Shown here piece by piece: positions 18,984 to 28,284 of a DNA stretch of 64,000 bases (the first letter of the stretch is position 1; every line of letters begins with the position of its first letter). Source of the stretch: Alteromonas pelagimontana. GTDB taxonomy: Bacteria; Pseudomonadota; Gammaproteobacteria; Enterobacterales; Alteromonadaceae. Below the pieces are notes generated by a model. The model did no database searches, had not been told where the DNA came from, and saw only the letters and a program-made list of their open reading frames with translations. The stretch covers positions 3,658,001 to 3,722,000 of the forward strand of contig NZ_CP052766.1 of the NCBI RefSeq assembly GCF_002499975.2. The letters run 5' to 3'. Made by a program: the position numbers and the translations under genes.

Positions 18984-20287
18984 TGATCACACTCCTGCGC
19001 TAATGCGTTCAGCCTCACGGCAACAGCTTGTTTATGAGCGTCCAATCCTTCTGCCTGTGCCAGTGTCATAATGGCTGGTCCCAAATTACTGATTCCTTCT
19101 TTGCTAAGTTCCTGCACAGTAAACCGGCGCATAAAGTCCAACAGCCCCAGACTCGAGTAGTTGCGTGCGTACCCATACGTCGGCAATACGTGATTAGTAC
19201 CCGAAGCATAGTCGCCTGCCGACTCAGGCGACCACGCGCCGAGAAACACGGAACCTGCATTTTGAATGGCAGGTAAGTAGCTGCGGGCATTGCCAACTTG
19301 TACAATTAAATGTTCGGGTGCATAAACATTGCTTACCGCAATTGCATCACTAATGGTGTCTGTCAAAATATACCGCGCATTTTCCATTGCTTTAGCGGCA
19401 ATGTGATTACGAGATAAGGTGGCTAACTGAGCTTCTACTGCTTGTTGCACCGCCGTAATTAATGAGCTGCTTGGTGAAACTAAAATGGCTTGGGAGTCGG
19501 GGCCGTGTTCCGCTTGCGACAGCAAATCAGCGGCCACAAAATCAGCATTGGCATTATCATCAGCAATTACTAACACCTCAGACGGACCAGCCGGCATGTC
19601 GATCGCGGCACCATCAGCGCGCTGGCTAACCTGCTGCTTAGCTTCAGTAACAAAGCTGTTACCAGGTCCAAAGATTTTGTCTGTTTTACTCACGCTTTCA
19701 GTGCCAAACGCCATGGCGGCAATAGCTTGTGCGCCACCGCAGAGATAAACCTCATCAATATCGCAGAGGCGGGCAGCAAAGGCGATTTCTGAAGCAATTT
19801 CGCCATTTTGATTAGGCGGTGTACATAGGATCTTTCTGCGGCAACCCGCCACGCTAGCAGGTACTCCGAGCATAAGCACTGTGGAAGGCAAGGGCGCACT
19901 TCCGCCCGGAATATAAAGACCGACTGTATCTAACGCAGTGAAGCGCTGTTCGCAGGTTACTCCCGGCGTTGTGGTAAGTCGTATATCAGCAGGCTTTTGC
20001 GCCTCATGAAATTGCTTAACGTTATTAAACGCTATTTGAATGGCGCGCTTAACATCATCTGCGACCTGTTCGGCTAGCTCATGCAGCCGTTCGTTAGAAA
20101 GTCGTAACGACGTCAGGGAAGGGCAGTCAAACTGTTGTGTATACCGAATAACGGCAGCATCACCGTGTGACTGCACTTCAGCTAATATCTGACTTACTGT
20201 GGCTTTCAAAGATGCACTGTCTTTCATCGCAGGGCGAGCCAATGCCTCGCGTTTTTCATCAAAGGTTAATGTTGACCAAGTAATCAT
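18980..20287 (-). CDS. hisD: Histidinol dehydrogenase HisD
   Basis: Zinc-dependent NAD oxidoreductase making histidine from histidinol (last two oxidations), 435 residues. It shows GLYIPGGSAPLPSTVLMLG, FGPGNSFVTEAKQQV, the zinc and catalytic region SQAEHGPDSQAILV, and NHVLPTYGYAR. It begins 12 bases after hisG and overlaps hisC by four. Confidence 0.98.
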   Translation of the reverse strand: MITWSTLTFDEKREALARPAMKDSASLKATVSQILAEVQSHGDAAVIRYTQQFDCPSLTSLRLSNERLHELAEQVADDVKRAIQIAFNNVKQFHEAQKPADIRLTTTPGVTCEQRFTALDTVGLYIPGGSAPLPSTVLMLGVPASVAGCRRKILCTPPNQNGEIASEIAFAARLCDIDEVYLCGGAQAIAAMAFGTESVSKTDKIFGPGNSFVTEAKQQVSQRADGAAIDMPAGPSEVLVIADDNANADFVAADLLSQAEHGPDSQAILVSPSSSLITAVQQAVEAQLATLSRNHIAAKAMENARYILTDTISDAIAVSNVYAPEHLIVQVGNARSYLPAIQNAGSVFLGAWSPESAGDYASGTNHVLPTYGYARNYSSLGLLDFMRRFTVQELSKEGISNLGPAIMTLAQAEGLDAHKQAVAVRLNALAQECDQ

Positions 20288-20299
20288 AGTGGTGTCCGC

Positions 20300-21202
20300 T
20301 CAGCCCATCATCTTCTCGATGGGCATTACCAAAATAGAGCTGCAGCCCAGTGCTTTTAGCTTCTCCATGGTTTCCCAAAACAGATTTTCAGCACTGACTA
20401 CGTGAATCGCGACTGTCTCTTCGCTGCCTGCGAGGGGCAATACCGTTGGATTTTCCGCGCCAGGCAAAAGGCTTTTTATCTGTTCAAGGTAAGCTTTTGG
20501 AGCATGCAGCATAATATATTTGCTTTCTTTGGCCTGCATAACGCCGTCAATACGTGGCACCAAACGGTTGATTAAGGCCTGTTTTTCATCATTGAGTTCA
20601 CCATCGGCGCGCTGAATAAGCACGGCTTTAGAACGAAATATCGTTTCTTCTTCTACCAGGCCGTTCGCCTCAAGCGTGGCGCCAGTGGAAACTAAGTCAC
20701 AAATAGCATCCGCCACACCGGCGCGAGGAGCGACTTCCACAGAACCCGTCAACATGACAGCCTTGGCTTTAATGCCTTGCTCTTTGAAGTACCGTTCGAG
20801 TAAGTAAGGATAAGTGGTAGCGACTTTCTTTCCGGCTAGGGAAGCCGCGCCATCATAAGAAAATTCTTTAGGAACAGCGATGGAGAGACGACAGCCACCG
20901 TAATCAAGGCGTCGTAGGACTTCGAATTCAGCAGGTTTACCCGCCGCCTGACGCTCCAGCATTTTTTCTTCCAGCTCATTTTCGCCAATAAAGCCTAAAT
21001 CAACCACGCCGTCCATAACCAATCCGGGGATATCGTCATCCCGTACCCGTAGAAGGTCGATGGCTTCGTTGGTGGAGTGCGCAATCAACAAACGGTCACG
21101 AATGTTAAGCTTAATGCCGATCGCTTTTAGCAGGGCGATGCTGTCATCGCTTAATCGGCCCGATTTCTGTATCGCAATGCGCAGTCTCTTGCTGTCCGTC
21201 AT
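20300..21202 (-). CDS. hisG: ATP phosphoribosyltransferase HisG (long form)
   Basis: First committed enzyme of histidine synthesis, feedback inhibited by histidine. Starting at the ATG at 21202 ([20 protein letters not shown]), with AGAGGA nine bases upstream, gives 300 residues, the normal length of the long form that does not need HisZ. The carboxy-terminal regulatory domain is present ([20 protein letters not shown]). The longer open frame upstream reads through the attenuator and is not expected to be translated. It is the first structural gene of hisGDCBHAFI. Confidence 0.97.
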   Translation of the reverse strand: MTDSKRLRIAIQKSGRLSDDSIALLKAIGIKLNIRDRLLIAHSTNEAIDLLRVRDDDIPGLVMDGVVDLGFIGENELEEKMLERQAAGKPAEFEVLRRLDYGGCRLSIAVPKEFSYDGAASLAGKKVATTYPYLLERYFKEQGIKAKAVMLTGSVEVAPRAGVADAICDLVSTGATLEANGLVEEETIFRSKAVLIQRADGELNDEKQALINRLVPRIDGVMQAKESKYIMLHAPKAYLEQIKSLLPGAENPTVLPLAGSEETVAIHVVSAENLFWETMEKLKALGCSSILVMPIEKMMG

Positions 21203-21244
21203 GACGTTCATTCCTCTGTATAATCCTAATATTGGCGCTAAAAA

Positions 21245-21275
21245 CGAAAAACCCCCGGAAGTCTCCTTCCGGGGG
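21245..21275 (-). terminator. his operon attenuator
   Basis: On the minus strand CCCCCGGAAG, GAGA loop, CTTCCGGGGG is a perfect 10-bp stem followed by TTTTTCG. It lies between the leader peptide and hisG. An upstream pairing (CTGG..AGG with CCT.CCAG around 21294-21323) could serve as the alternative structure. This is the classical arrangement of translation-coupled histidine attenuation. Confidence 0.9.
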
Positions 21276-21337
21276 TCGAGAATCTGCATCTGCGCCACTG
21301 GAAGGAAACAATAACCTCCCAGCACGAACCTGAAAGG

Positions 21338-21382
21338 CTATGCTATATGGTGATGATGATGGTTTAGAGCGCAGTTAAACAT
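21338..21382 (-). CDS. hisL: his operon leader peptide (five consecutive His)
   Basis: ATG TTT AAC TGC GCT CTA AAC is followed by five His codons, then ATA GCA TAG, giving the 14-residue peptide MFNCALNHHHHHIA. It lies 62 bases before the attenuator stem. When charged His-tRNA is scarce, ribosomes stall on the His run and the terminator should not form. E. coli HisL has seven His; five is a shorter run but the logic is the same. Confidence 0.92.
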   Translation of the reverse strand: MFNCALNHHHHHIA

Positions 21383-21412
21383 TTAATTTTTCACAAAAGT
21401 GTAGACGCCCAA

Positions 21413-21441
21413 ACAGTAGCCAATTACCTGCAGGTTTGCAA
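21413..21441 (-). promoter_or_regulatory. his operon promoter
   Basis: On the minus strand TTGCAA (21441-21436), a 17-base spacer and TACTGT (21418-21413) lie about 30 bases before hisL. Confidence 0.5.
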
Positions 21442-21606
21442 CCCTCTAGCTGCACTCTTTTACCCATTTTGATTCAACAGTTTGGATATAACTTATGCGA
21501 AGTGGAAATTTTCTTGAAAAAAATGCTAAATGATAGAAAGGAGCGGCCGATACGTACAGATAGGAGAAGTTGTATTCATTATAACTGTCATTACGGAGCC
21601 TGTATC

Positions 21607-21942
21607 ATGAGCAGCGATTTATTGTTTCCCATATTGCCCAGAGAGGGCAAGGTCCCGGTGAAGAGCAAAGAGAAAATTACGCGAGTCACTGCAGAGCAAA
21701 AGTCGCAAGCGCTCGGAGATCCGGAGAAGGCCGAGCACGACGAAGAGCGCCTGGTGAATCGCAAAGAACAGTATCAGCGGCATGAAGAGCAGACAGGTTA
21801 CTCACATGATAAACGTGAACATCAGGATATCAATTCCTCCGGGACGGAAGGCGAGCAGTTGCCGAAGCAGGTTAACCAGAAAGCTGAAGAAGAGAAACAT
21901 CGAGCGACTGGAAAAATTAAACATTTGGACATTTATATCTAA
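21607..21942 (+). CDS. Hydrophilic hypothetical protein, about 111 residues
   Basis: Starting at the ATG at 21607 (MSSDLLFPILPREGKVPVK), with GGAG ten bases upstream, the product is very rich in Glu, Lys, Gln and Arg, with a short conserved-looking hydrophobic end HLDIYI. There is no signal peptide, membrane segment or known domain. The open frame extends to 21436, but that part has no ribosome binding site and a non-coding look. The function is not recognised. Composition suggests a largely disordered protein. Confidence 0.6.
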   Translation: MSSDLLFPILPREGKVPVKSKEKITRVTAEQKSQALGDPEKAEHDEERLVNRKEQYQRHEEQTGYSHDKREHQDINSSGTEGEQLPKQVNQKAEEEKHRATGKIKHLDIYI

Positions 21943-22366
21943 GGCGTGTTGACCTAAATAACACTCATCCACCTTGATGTGTACTCTGAGCTGACACACA
22001 TAAGGCGGATGAGTATATACTCTCCCTCGGGTGCTCCGCCGCAGCACCCAAGCTGGCCAGCGCCTACGGAGGGTACTGAATGATACATTTGTTTTGCCTT
22101 TTCATCTGTAGTGTAGCGCACTTACGAACAGCTATTTAGAGTCAGCAAACCTTACCTGACGCCGTCCCAGAATTTGTCTCTTTCTTGGGGGAGTGTGGTA
22201 TACGCTTTTGCGAGTCCGTATTGAGTCTTGGGAACAAAACCGCGAACTGATAAAGCCCCTCTACTTTTGAAATAAAATACCTGCGGCTCGTTGAATTAAT
22301 TTCATCTAATTGAGTTAGCCTACTGATGAGGCAGCTGATCACCGCCTCATCCAGTAATTAAACTAC
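21943..22366. other. Intergenic stretch with two neighbouring hairpins
   Basis: No gene is supported. Two hairpins lie close together: ACTCATCC-A-CCTT with AAGG-C-GGATGAGT (21963-22014) and GGGTGCT / AGCACCC (22029-22049). Neither has a T-tract. A further inverted repeat (GATGAGGC / GCCTCATC, about 22324-22350) lies just beyond the glucose dehydrogenase stop and may mark its transcript end. Confidence 0.5.
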
Positions 22367-24844
22367 CTAATCAGTGTTATTAAGTGCGTCGGGAAGGGCA
22401 TAGGCAACGACATAATCGCCTTTTGGTGTTTCCATAAAATGATGCCCGGCAGCAACAATAACTAAATATTGTTTACCATCTACCTGGTAAACCATAGGAT
22501 TTGCTTGCCCTCCAGCGGGAAGTACGTCCTGCCACACAGTGTTCCCGGTATTGATATCAATGGCGCGAATGAGATTATCAGTGGCGGCAGCGATAAAAAT
22601 AAGATCTCCCGCAGTAACCACCGAACCGCCGTTGTTTGGGGTGCCAATGTTTACTGGGAGGAAAGAGGGAATGCCGAACGGGCCGTTTCGGCGCGCTGTT
22701 CCTAAAGGACGGTCCCACAGCGTTTTGCCGCTCGCCAATTCAATGGCACGAATGCCGCCGTAGGGTGGCTGTTTACACAACAAGCCGGTGACGGGAAGGC
22801 GCCATCCCGCGTTTATATTGATACCGTAAGGACTGCCTGCTTGCGGGAAACCTGTGCTTTCGGACAACGCTCGTCTATTGTTTTGTGAACTTTGCGGCTG
22901 TTCGTTTTGTTCTTCCCGGGTCTGCCAGCCTCGCTCTTGTACGGCTTCACGAGGAACCAGACGGTTATAGTTTGGCATATCATTGTAGTTCGCGATCAGC
23001 AGCCCCCTTTCAGGATCGATGGCCACGCTGCCCCAATCGGAGCCGCCATTATATCCTGGATACTGAATCCAGCGGGATTCGGTGGTTGGTGGGGTAAACA
23101 TCCCTTTATAACTCGCCATCTGAAACTGAATTCGACAGGCAAGCTGGTCAAATGGTGTGAGACCCCACATGTCCTTTGCCGTTAGATCAGGACGGCGCAA
23201 TGTGTGATAAAGCGAGTGTGGCTGAGTGGCACTGCGCTCCTTTGGCTCAACGCCTCCCTGCGGGGCACGACGCTCTTCTACACCCACTAAAGGCTCGCCA
23301 GTGCGCCGGTCCAGAATATAGATATCTCCCTGCTTGGAGGGGAGAATAAGGGCAGGAACCGTATTCCCGTTTTTTGGAAAATCTATAAGCGTAACTTGAG
23401 AACCTAAATCGTAATCCCACACATCTTTGTGTACCGTTTGAAATTTCCATTCCGGCTTACCCGTTTTAACATCCAGAGCAACCAACGCGGTAGAATATTC
23501 GTTTTCTACCTCACTACGAAATCCGCTCCAATAGTCTGGTGAGGAATTGCCCATAGGCAAATATACCAGGCCTAGATTATTGTCGCCGGTAGCCGTGGTC
23601 CACATGTTGGGGGTGCCGCGGGTATAATGTTCCCCTGGCGGTGGTACCTTATCAATATCGGGTTTCACCATATCCCATGCCCACAGCAACTCGCCGGTAA
23701 CTGCGTCGAAGCCTTTAATTACACCAGAAGGTACCATTCTGGCTTGCCCATCCAGTACCTGATGACCAGTAATAATGACACCATTAACTATATTCGGCGC
23801 GCCAGTGATAGCGACATAACCGTCTGGCGTGACACCCATATTCTCTTTTATATCCACTTGCCCTTGATTCCCGAAATCGGGGCAGGCTTCACCAGTGTTA
23901 GCGTCTACAGCTATAATCCGTCCATCCAGCGTACCTTCAATAATTCGTGTTTGACATAAAGCGGAACCATCAGATTGTTGGGACTCGGGAACTTGATAAT
24001 AAGCAACTCCACGACAAGCCGCAGTATAGGGAATATCTTTTTTGTCTAAATTAGCCCGGTACCGCCAAATCAACTCACCACTTTTGGCGTTTACCGCCAT
24101 CATATCGTTCATAGCGGTACATAAATAAAGCTTGTTTCCGACTTTTAGTGGCGTGGTTTCTGCTCCCCAGCGTTCTTCAGGAGTATCGCCGGTACGATAC
24201 ACCCAGGCCTTTTCTAAATTTTCAACGTTGGACAAATTAATTTGTGTAAGCGGAGAATATCGTGTCGCTGCATTATCTCTTCCGTAAGTAGGCCAGTCTT
24301 CTTCCGAGGGAGAATCCGCGACGTTGGGGTTTGTCGAAGATGCGGTATTGGTGTTGAAGGATTCACTGGCTATACCCGGCGCCACTGCACTTTGATAATG
24401 ATTTAAGGGTAGAAAAGCTAATGAAAATACTACCGCAAAAATTACCAGCGATATTGAAGATAAAGTATAGGATAGTTTGCGAGGAAATGGCTGGCGGAGT
24501 CTTGGCATAACCAAAGTCACACCTAGCGCCAAAAGCATGACTACGTCCATCCGTGGCACCCAGCGCCAATAAGTCAGTCCCGACTCCCAGGCAGCCCAGA
24601 TAAAGCTCCCTAGTAGAACCAGAGCAAATACCCAAACACCTTTGCGACTTCGTTTCGCCAGATAGAAGGCGCTAATTAACATTCCTATTCCGCCAAGGAA
24701 ATAGTACCAACTACCCCCAACCACTATTAGCCAGGCTCCTCCGGCTGCCAGTCCTACCCCACATAGTCCCATAAATATCGCTAATATAAGGGTAGGCCAG
24801 TAGTTTCCTTGGCTATTACTTTTAGACGAACTCACAGACGACAT
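22367..24844 (-). CDS. gcd: Membrane-bound PQQ-dependent glucose/quinate/shikimate-family dehydrogenase
   Basis: 825 residues. Five hydrophobic segments in the first 150 residues anchor the enzyme and bind quinone. The rest is a periplasmic eight-bladed beta-propeller with repeated tryptophan-docking motifs (for example GELIWRYRANL, GELLWAWDMV, GKPEWKFQTV, GKTLWDRPLG, GNTVWQDVLP). EEDWPTYGRDNAATRYSPL marks the start of the propeller. It oxidises glucose or a related sugar or acid in the periplasm and passes electrons to ubiquinone. No pqq genes are in the window. The assigned ATG lies only a base from its AGGAG; a GTG three codons later has better spacing. Confidence 0.93.
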   Translation of the reverse strand: MSSVSSSKSNSQGNYWPTLILAIFMGLCGVGLAAGGAWLIVVGGSWYYFLGGIGMLISAFYLAKRSRKGVWVFALVLLGSFIWAAWESGLTYWRWVPRMDVVMLLALGVTLVMPRLRQPFPRKLSYTLSSISLVIFAVVFSLAFLPLNHYQSAVAPGIASESFNTNTASSTNPNVADSPSEEDWPTYGRDNAATRYSPLTQINLSNVENLEKAWVYRTGDTPEERWGAETTPLKVGNKLYLCTAMNDMMAVNAKSGELIWRYRANLDKKDIPYTAACRGVAYYQVPESQQSDGSALCQTRIIEGTLDGRIIAVDANTGEACPDFGNQGQVDIKENMGVTPDGYVAITGAPNIVNGVIITGHQVLDGQARMVPSGVIKGFDAVTGELLWAWDMVKPDIDKVPPPGEHYTRGTPNMWTTATGDNNLGLVYLPMGNSSPDYWSGFRSEVENEYSTALVALDVKTGKPEWKFQTVHKDVWDYDLGSQVTLIDFPKNGNTVPALILPSKQGDIYILDRRTGEPLVGVEERRAPQGGVEPKERSATQPHSLYHTLRRPDLTAKDMWGLTPFDQLACRIQFQMASYKGMFTPPTTESRWIQYPGYNGGSDWGSVAIDPERGLLIANYNDMPNYNRLVPREAVQERGWQTREEQNEQPQSSQNNRRALSESTGFPQAGSPYGININAGWRLPVTGLLCKQPPYGGIRAIELASGKTLWDRPLGTARRNGPFGIPSFLPVNIGTPNNGGSVVTAGDLIFIAAATDNLIRAIDINTGNTVWQDVLPAGGQANPMVYQVDGKQYLVIVAAGHHFMETPKGDYVVAYALPDALNNTD

Positions 24845-25510
24845 CTCCTGGATTGCAATGCCGCGATAAGTAAGATTTCATCCTCAACAGGTTATCTTAC
24901 GTGGCGCAGCATGTTGTTATACTAAAACGGCCTGATCCATCATTTATTCATGCCACTTGGAATACACAACATCAAATATTTCCATCGCGTATTGTTGTAG
25001 TTGCTACGAATGGTAGAGAAGTCGGTTCACACTCCCGCTAAGAATGCTGCGGAATCAGGAAAAAGCGCTAATTTAAATTGGGGAACAGGAGCTTTCGGTT
25101 TACACCGAAAGAAGCTGGAATATGGAAGAAATTAATGAGCTTAGACTTACCCTGTGTTCAGAAAAAGAAAGCTATATCTATTGAAGAGCGCAAGTACGGT
25201 TGTCTTGCGCATTTATAAGCATAGGCAGGGCGCTCTTGCTTCCTGATGATATACGTATACTAATCCGCATTTATGTGCGGTCACTCAGCGCGAGAATTTC
25301 TCAACTTTTCACGAGCCGATTTCGTGAAGGTTTAGCGGGGTTAAATCAAATGCTATTGGCGCAGCTCAAAAGCCAAAAAAACCCTGCCCAAAGGAAATAG
25401 AGGAAACCATATACCCCGCGTTTCATTAGCTTGAAAGGCATGGGTATTCCTTCACCAACGTGACTTCATCAGATGGATTCCTCTATCTCTGCGCCGATCA
25501 TGGATCAATA
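24845..25510. other. Gene-poor stretch holding repeat copy A and small hairpins
   Basis: No gene is supported. A plus-strand frame at 25200-25400 is explained by the dispersed repeat. Hairpins CTTTCGGT/ACCGAAAG (about 25093-25112) and GCGCAAG/CTTGCGC (about 25187-25210) are present. Confidence 0.5.
25261..25400 (+). repeat. 140-bp dispersed repeat, copy A
   Basis: This segment aligns over its whole length, without gaps by eye, to the minus strand of 45884-46023. Shared stretches include TAATCCGCATT, TCACTCAGCGC, TTTCGTGAAGGTT, GGGG.TAAAT, GGCGCAGCTCAAA and GCCCAA.GGAA. Copy A reads open as LSARISQLFTSRFREGL and onwards. Copy B contains an in-frame stop in the same frame, so coding is unlikely to be the conserved function. 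Confidence 0.8.
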
Positions 25511-26251
25511 TTACTGCTTTTGCTTCCTACGCAGAAACACTGCAGCCAAGCCAGCTCCCCATAACAGCACCGTAGTGGGTTCAGAAACACCCACTGGTGG
25601 TGCTTCGTCTGCCATTACCTGGGAGTACTGCACATCCGGCTGGCTAAAATTATAAAAACCGAAGCCTCCGTCTGTGAACTCTCCACTGATGCTAAGTTCT
25701 TTTATATCATTGATGAAAACCTCCACCAATTCCGCAGTAAAAGTGATATCAAATGAATAGATGGTATTATCTTCCCAACCAGTTTCTGCATAATTGATTG
25801 AGCGAGCTAACTCAGTGACTCCCATGGTCGGGTCATGCTCCCAAGCACCAGTGTCGTAATTTAAACCCTGAGATACTTGAGAAATGGCAAGGCCTGCACT
25901 TGCTGTTCCAAGCTCAGGATGAACCTGATCAGCTTGCTTCCAATCAATTAATAAGAAGTCGCTGGTAGCTGAATTTATTTCTCCTGCATTATAACCAAGG
26001 ACAAAACCAATGAAATCGTCGTCATTCTCGGTTCCTACACTAAACTCACCAGAAATAGTTTGACCCAAACTGCTTCCAGTGGAATAAAATACCGTCGGAT
26101 CCCCGTTAACGGACTGGTTCGCAGTGTTGTTATCGGCGCTTACCGACCATGAGCCTTCGCCGTCTGTCATCCATGTGGACAAGTCAACCAGAGCTGCCTG
26201 GCTTGCAAAGGAAGTGAGAAGTAGAGGTATAGTGTATTTAAGTTGCTTCAT
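25511..26251 (-). CDS. PEP-CTERM sorting-signal protein
   Basis: 246 residues, exported. An amino-terminal signal peptide (MKQLKYTIPLLLTSFASQAA) is followed by a beta-rich region (LVDLSTWMTDGEGSWSV and onwards) resembling secreted cohesin- or lectin-like domains. The carboxy end has the complete PEP-CTERM tripartite signal: VSEPTTVLLWGAGLAAVF and basic RRKQKQ. Such proteins are processed by exosortase (EpsH/XrtA) and linked to exopolysaccharide. No exosortase gene is in the window, so the partner must be elsewhere. The biochemical role is not recognised. Confidence 0.88.
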   Translation of the reverse strand: MKQLKYTIPLLLTSFASQAALVDLSTWMTDGEGSWSVSADNNTANQSVNGDPTVFYSTGSSLGQTISGEFSVGTENDDDFIGFVLGYNAGEINSATSDFLLIDWKQADQVHPELGTASAGLAISQVSQGLNYDTGAWEHDPTMGVTELARSINYAETGWEDNTIYSFDITFTAELVEVFINDIKELSISGEFTDGGFGFYNFSQPDVQYSQVMADEAPPVGVSEPTTVLLWGAGLAAVFLRRKQKQ

Positions 26252-26474
26252 TGCTTATTTTCTCCGGTACCGTGTTAAAACAGCCTAATTATTGCAACAT
26301 TATTGCAACAGCGAACTGCAACATATACGCCTGGTCTGGGGTGGTAAAAACGGAGATTTATCAATAGCTTTAGAAAAGGCAAAACGCTCTTGAAGAAGTT
26401 ATTACACGGCAAAGCGAGTTGCCGTGTCAATTTTACACAGTCAAATTACTAATGTACTTATAGATATCTTGAAC

Positions 26475-27047
26475 TTAATTAAGCTGGTCATCTACCCAGA
26501 ATTTAGTCCCTTTTACTGTAGCCTGAAGCGCTAATCCGCTTTCTGTCATTGTATAAACGGTAATATTTCCAAGGTAGCCTTCGCCATCAATAGAAGCACC
26601 TTTATTTCCCGCTTTAGCCGTTGCATCAGCGTTTCCGCCTGCGGTCCAGCCGTTTTCTATGAAGTACGTTAAGGCGTCCTGACTATGAAATACCATGACA
26701 ATCCGATAGTCTTTTGCGCCGATACCCAGCCCAATACCACCTTCTGCCATGTTCATATAAGTTTTAACGCCGGTAAGATTATTATTAACGACGCCATATC
26801 CCGTTCCTGCGGACACAAAAATAAGATTAATATTGGCATTGCTGAAGACCGCATAACCCGCCGCGTCTCTAAGTTGCGCACGCGTATCAGGTTTTTCTTT
26901 ATAAAGTTTGGTAAGTGCGGCTTGTTGCATATCCAGAATGACGTCTCGCTTTTCTGCCACAGTACCACTTCCCATTGATGCGCAACCGGTTAGCGAGAGA
27001 AAAGTTAAGGCACATATCAGCCAGAGCATCTTTTGTTTTATAGTCAT
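26475..27047 (-). CDS. SYLF/YSC84-domain lipoprotein
   Basis: 190 residues from the ATG at 27047, which has GGAAAT upstream; an ATG four codons earlier is less likely. The lipobox LSLTGC gives a lipidated Cys at about residue 22. The SYLF (YSC84) domain shows AGYAVFSNANINLIFVSAGTGYGVV, YMNMAEGGIGLGIGAKDYRIVMVF and IDGEGYLGNITVYTMTESGLALQ. SYLF domains bind lipids; bacterial versions are usually periplasmic lipoproteins of unknown role. Confidence 0.88.
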   Translation of the reverse strand: MTIKQKMLWLICALTFLSLTGCASMGSGTVAEKRDVILDMQQAALTKLYKEKPDTRAQLRDAAGYAVFSNANINLIFVSAGTGYGVVNNNLTGVKTYMNMAEGGIGLGIGAKDYRIVMVFHSQDALTYFIENGWTAGGNADATAKAGNKGASIDGEGYLGNITVYTMTESGLALQATVKGTKFWVDDQLN

Positions 27048-27294
27048 TGTTATTTCCATTCAATGTGTTCTCCAATCCTGTATCGCCATAACAAGTGTCA
27101 TTTACAGCAAACAGATGTATTTAACAGGCTTTACTGTTACTTTCCCAAGTCGATGCAATATTCGTGCGCTTTGGAAGTACGTGCGAATATGGCAGATGCA
27201 GAGAGGGCGAGCTCAAGGAAAAGCGGGTTATTATTATTCAGAAGAATTTATACGCTCCCTCAAGAGAGGGGAAGAGCATACGAGCAAATGTAGA

Positions 27295-28155
27295 TTACTC
27301 AGACAGTTGAGTAATCGTATAACCTTCACGCTTTAATAAATCTAAAACACCATCTTTGCCCGGCATATGTAAAGTCCCTACTAAAACAAATTCGGTTTCA
27401 GGGGTAGCCATTAACGCTTTCAACTTTGGAAGCCAGTTAGTATTACGCTCAGTAAGTAGGTTTTCATAGATAGAGGGATACTCAGCCACAATTTCTTCGA
27501 TGTTGTTTACATAAAGGGATGCCATGTCACCCTTTCGCCAATCTTCTTTCATTTCTCCGACCATACCTGGCATTTTTTCTAAGTCATCCAGTGTATACTG
27601 AATATATGCGTCTTCTTCGCCTTCACCTAGTTTTACAATAAAACCTAACTGATCTTCAGGTGTTTCGAACCAGTCCAGCGTCTTACCTTCTCCCATGCCT
27701 TTAGTGTAAAAATAATTATCGACACCTTGGCTGGTGAGCCCTATTCGCTGATATTCCATCAGGCTTAACGAAATACCGACTAACGCAGGTTTCAATTTCA
27801 TAAAACGCTCAAGAGGCACGCCGCGACTTTTCAGGTGCTCAGCAAGTGCCGCCAGCGTTTTATCATTAATATTATCTTTCAGCGTCTTAGTACCGCTGTA
27901 AGTCAACAAGCTAGCAGACTTTTCAGCAAATTCGGGTGACGTAAGAGCGCCGATATCGGTTTCAAATACCAGGGTATCTGCTTCTTTATAAGCTTCTTCA
28001 TAGGGAGCGGGGAGCGGGTAGTCCGACGGACTCAAAATATGCAAGGTTCCACCCAAATATAGCGTATTGGAACCGTTTTCCACTTTCCAAACGGAAGCAG
28101 CTTGAACAGAAGTTGCTAGTGCAGCCGCACACGCTGATAAAATAAACTTACGCAT
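27295..28155 (-). CDS. TraB/GumN family protein
   Basis: 286 residues starting at ATG 28155 (MRKFILSACAAALATSVQA), which has AAGGATG upstream and gives a proper signal peptide. The two TraB/GumN histidine motifs are LGGTLHIL near residue 35 and VGTLHMPGKDGV near residue 262. ETDIG lies between them. The Tiki/TraB superfamily contains metalloproteases with conserved GxxH motifs. This periplasmic branch is biochemically poorly defined. Confidence 0.88.
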   Translation of the reverse strand: MRKFILSACAAALATSVQAASVWKVENGSNTLYLGGTLHILSPSDYPLPAPYEEAYKEADTLVFETDIGALTSPEFAEKSASLLTYSGTKTLKDNINDKTLAALAEHLKSRGVPLERFMKLKPALVGISLSLMEYQRIGLTSQGVDNYFYTKGMGEGKTLDWFETPEDQLGFIVKLGEGEEDAYIQYTLDDLEKMPGMVGEMKEDWRKGDMASLYVNNIEEIVAEYPSIYENLLTERNTNWLPKLKALMATPETEFVLVGTLHMPGKDGVLDLLKREGYTITQLSE

Positions 28156-28284
28156 TAACTCTACATCCTTTGCGATGAATCCTGGAAAAGTTAGCAATGT
28201 ACTGCGGAATGGGAACTGTCACAACTGTAATAGATGCAGCCACTGTTATTGTTTGAGCAAACACGGAGAAAACCCATTAGCTTT

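Noticed and set aside
20300..21325. Longer HisG start at 21325
   Set aside because: Would translate through the attenuator hairpin; the ATG at 21202 has a good ribosome binding site and the family's usual start.
21436..21606. Upstream extension of the hydrophilic protein at 21607
   Set aside because: It overlaps the his promoter region, has no ribosome binding site and looks non-coding.
22142..22342. Minus-strand 66-codon frame downstream of the glucose dehydrogenase gene
   Set aside because: No start signal and no motif; lies in AT-rich intergenic sequence.
25200..25400. 66-codon plus-strand frame
   Set aside because: Explained by repeat copy A; the same frame is broken in copy B.
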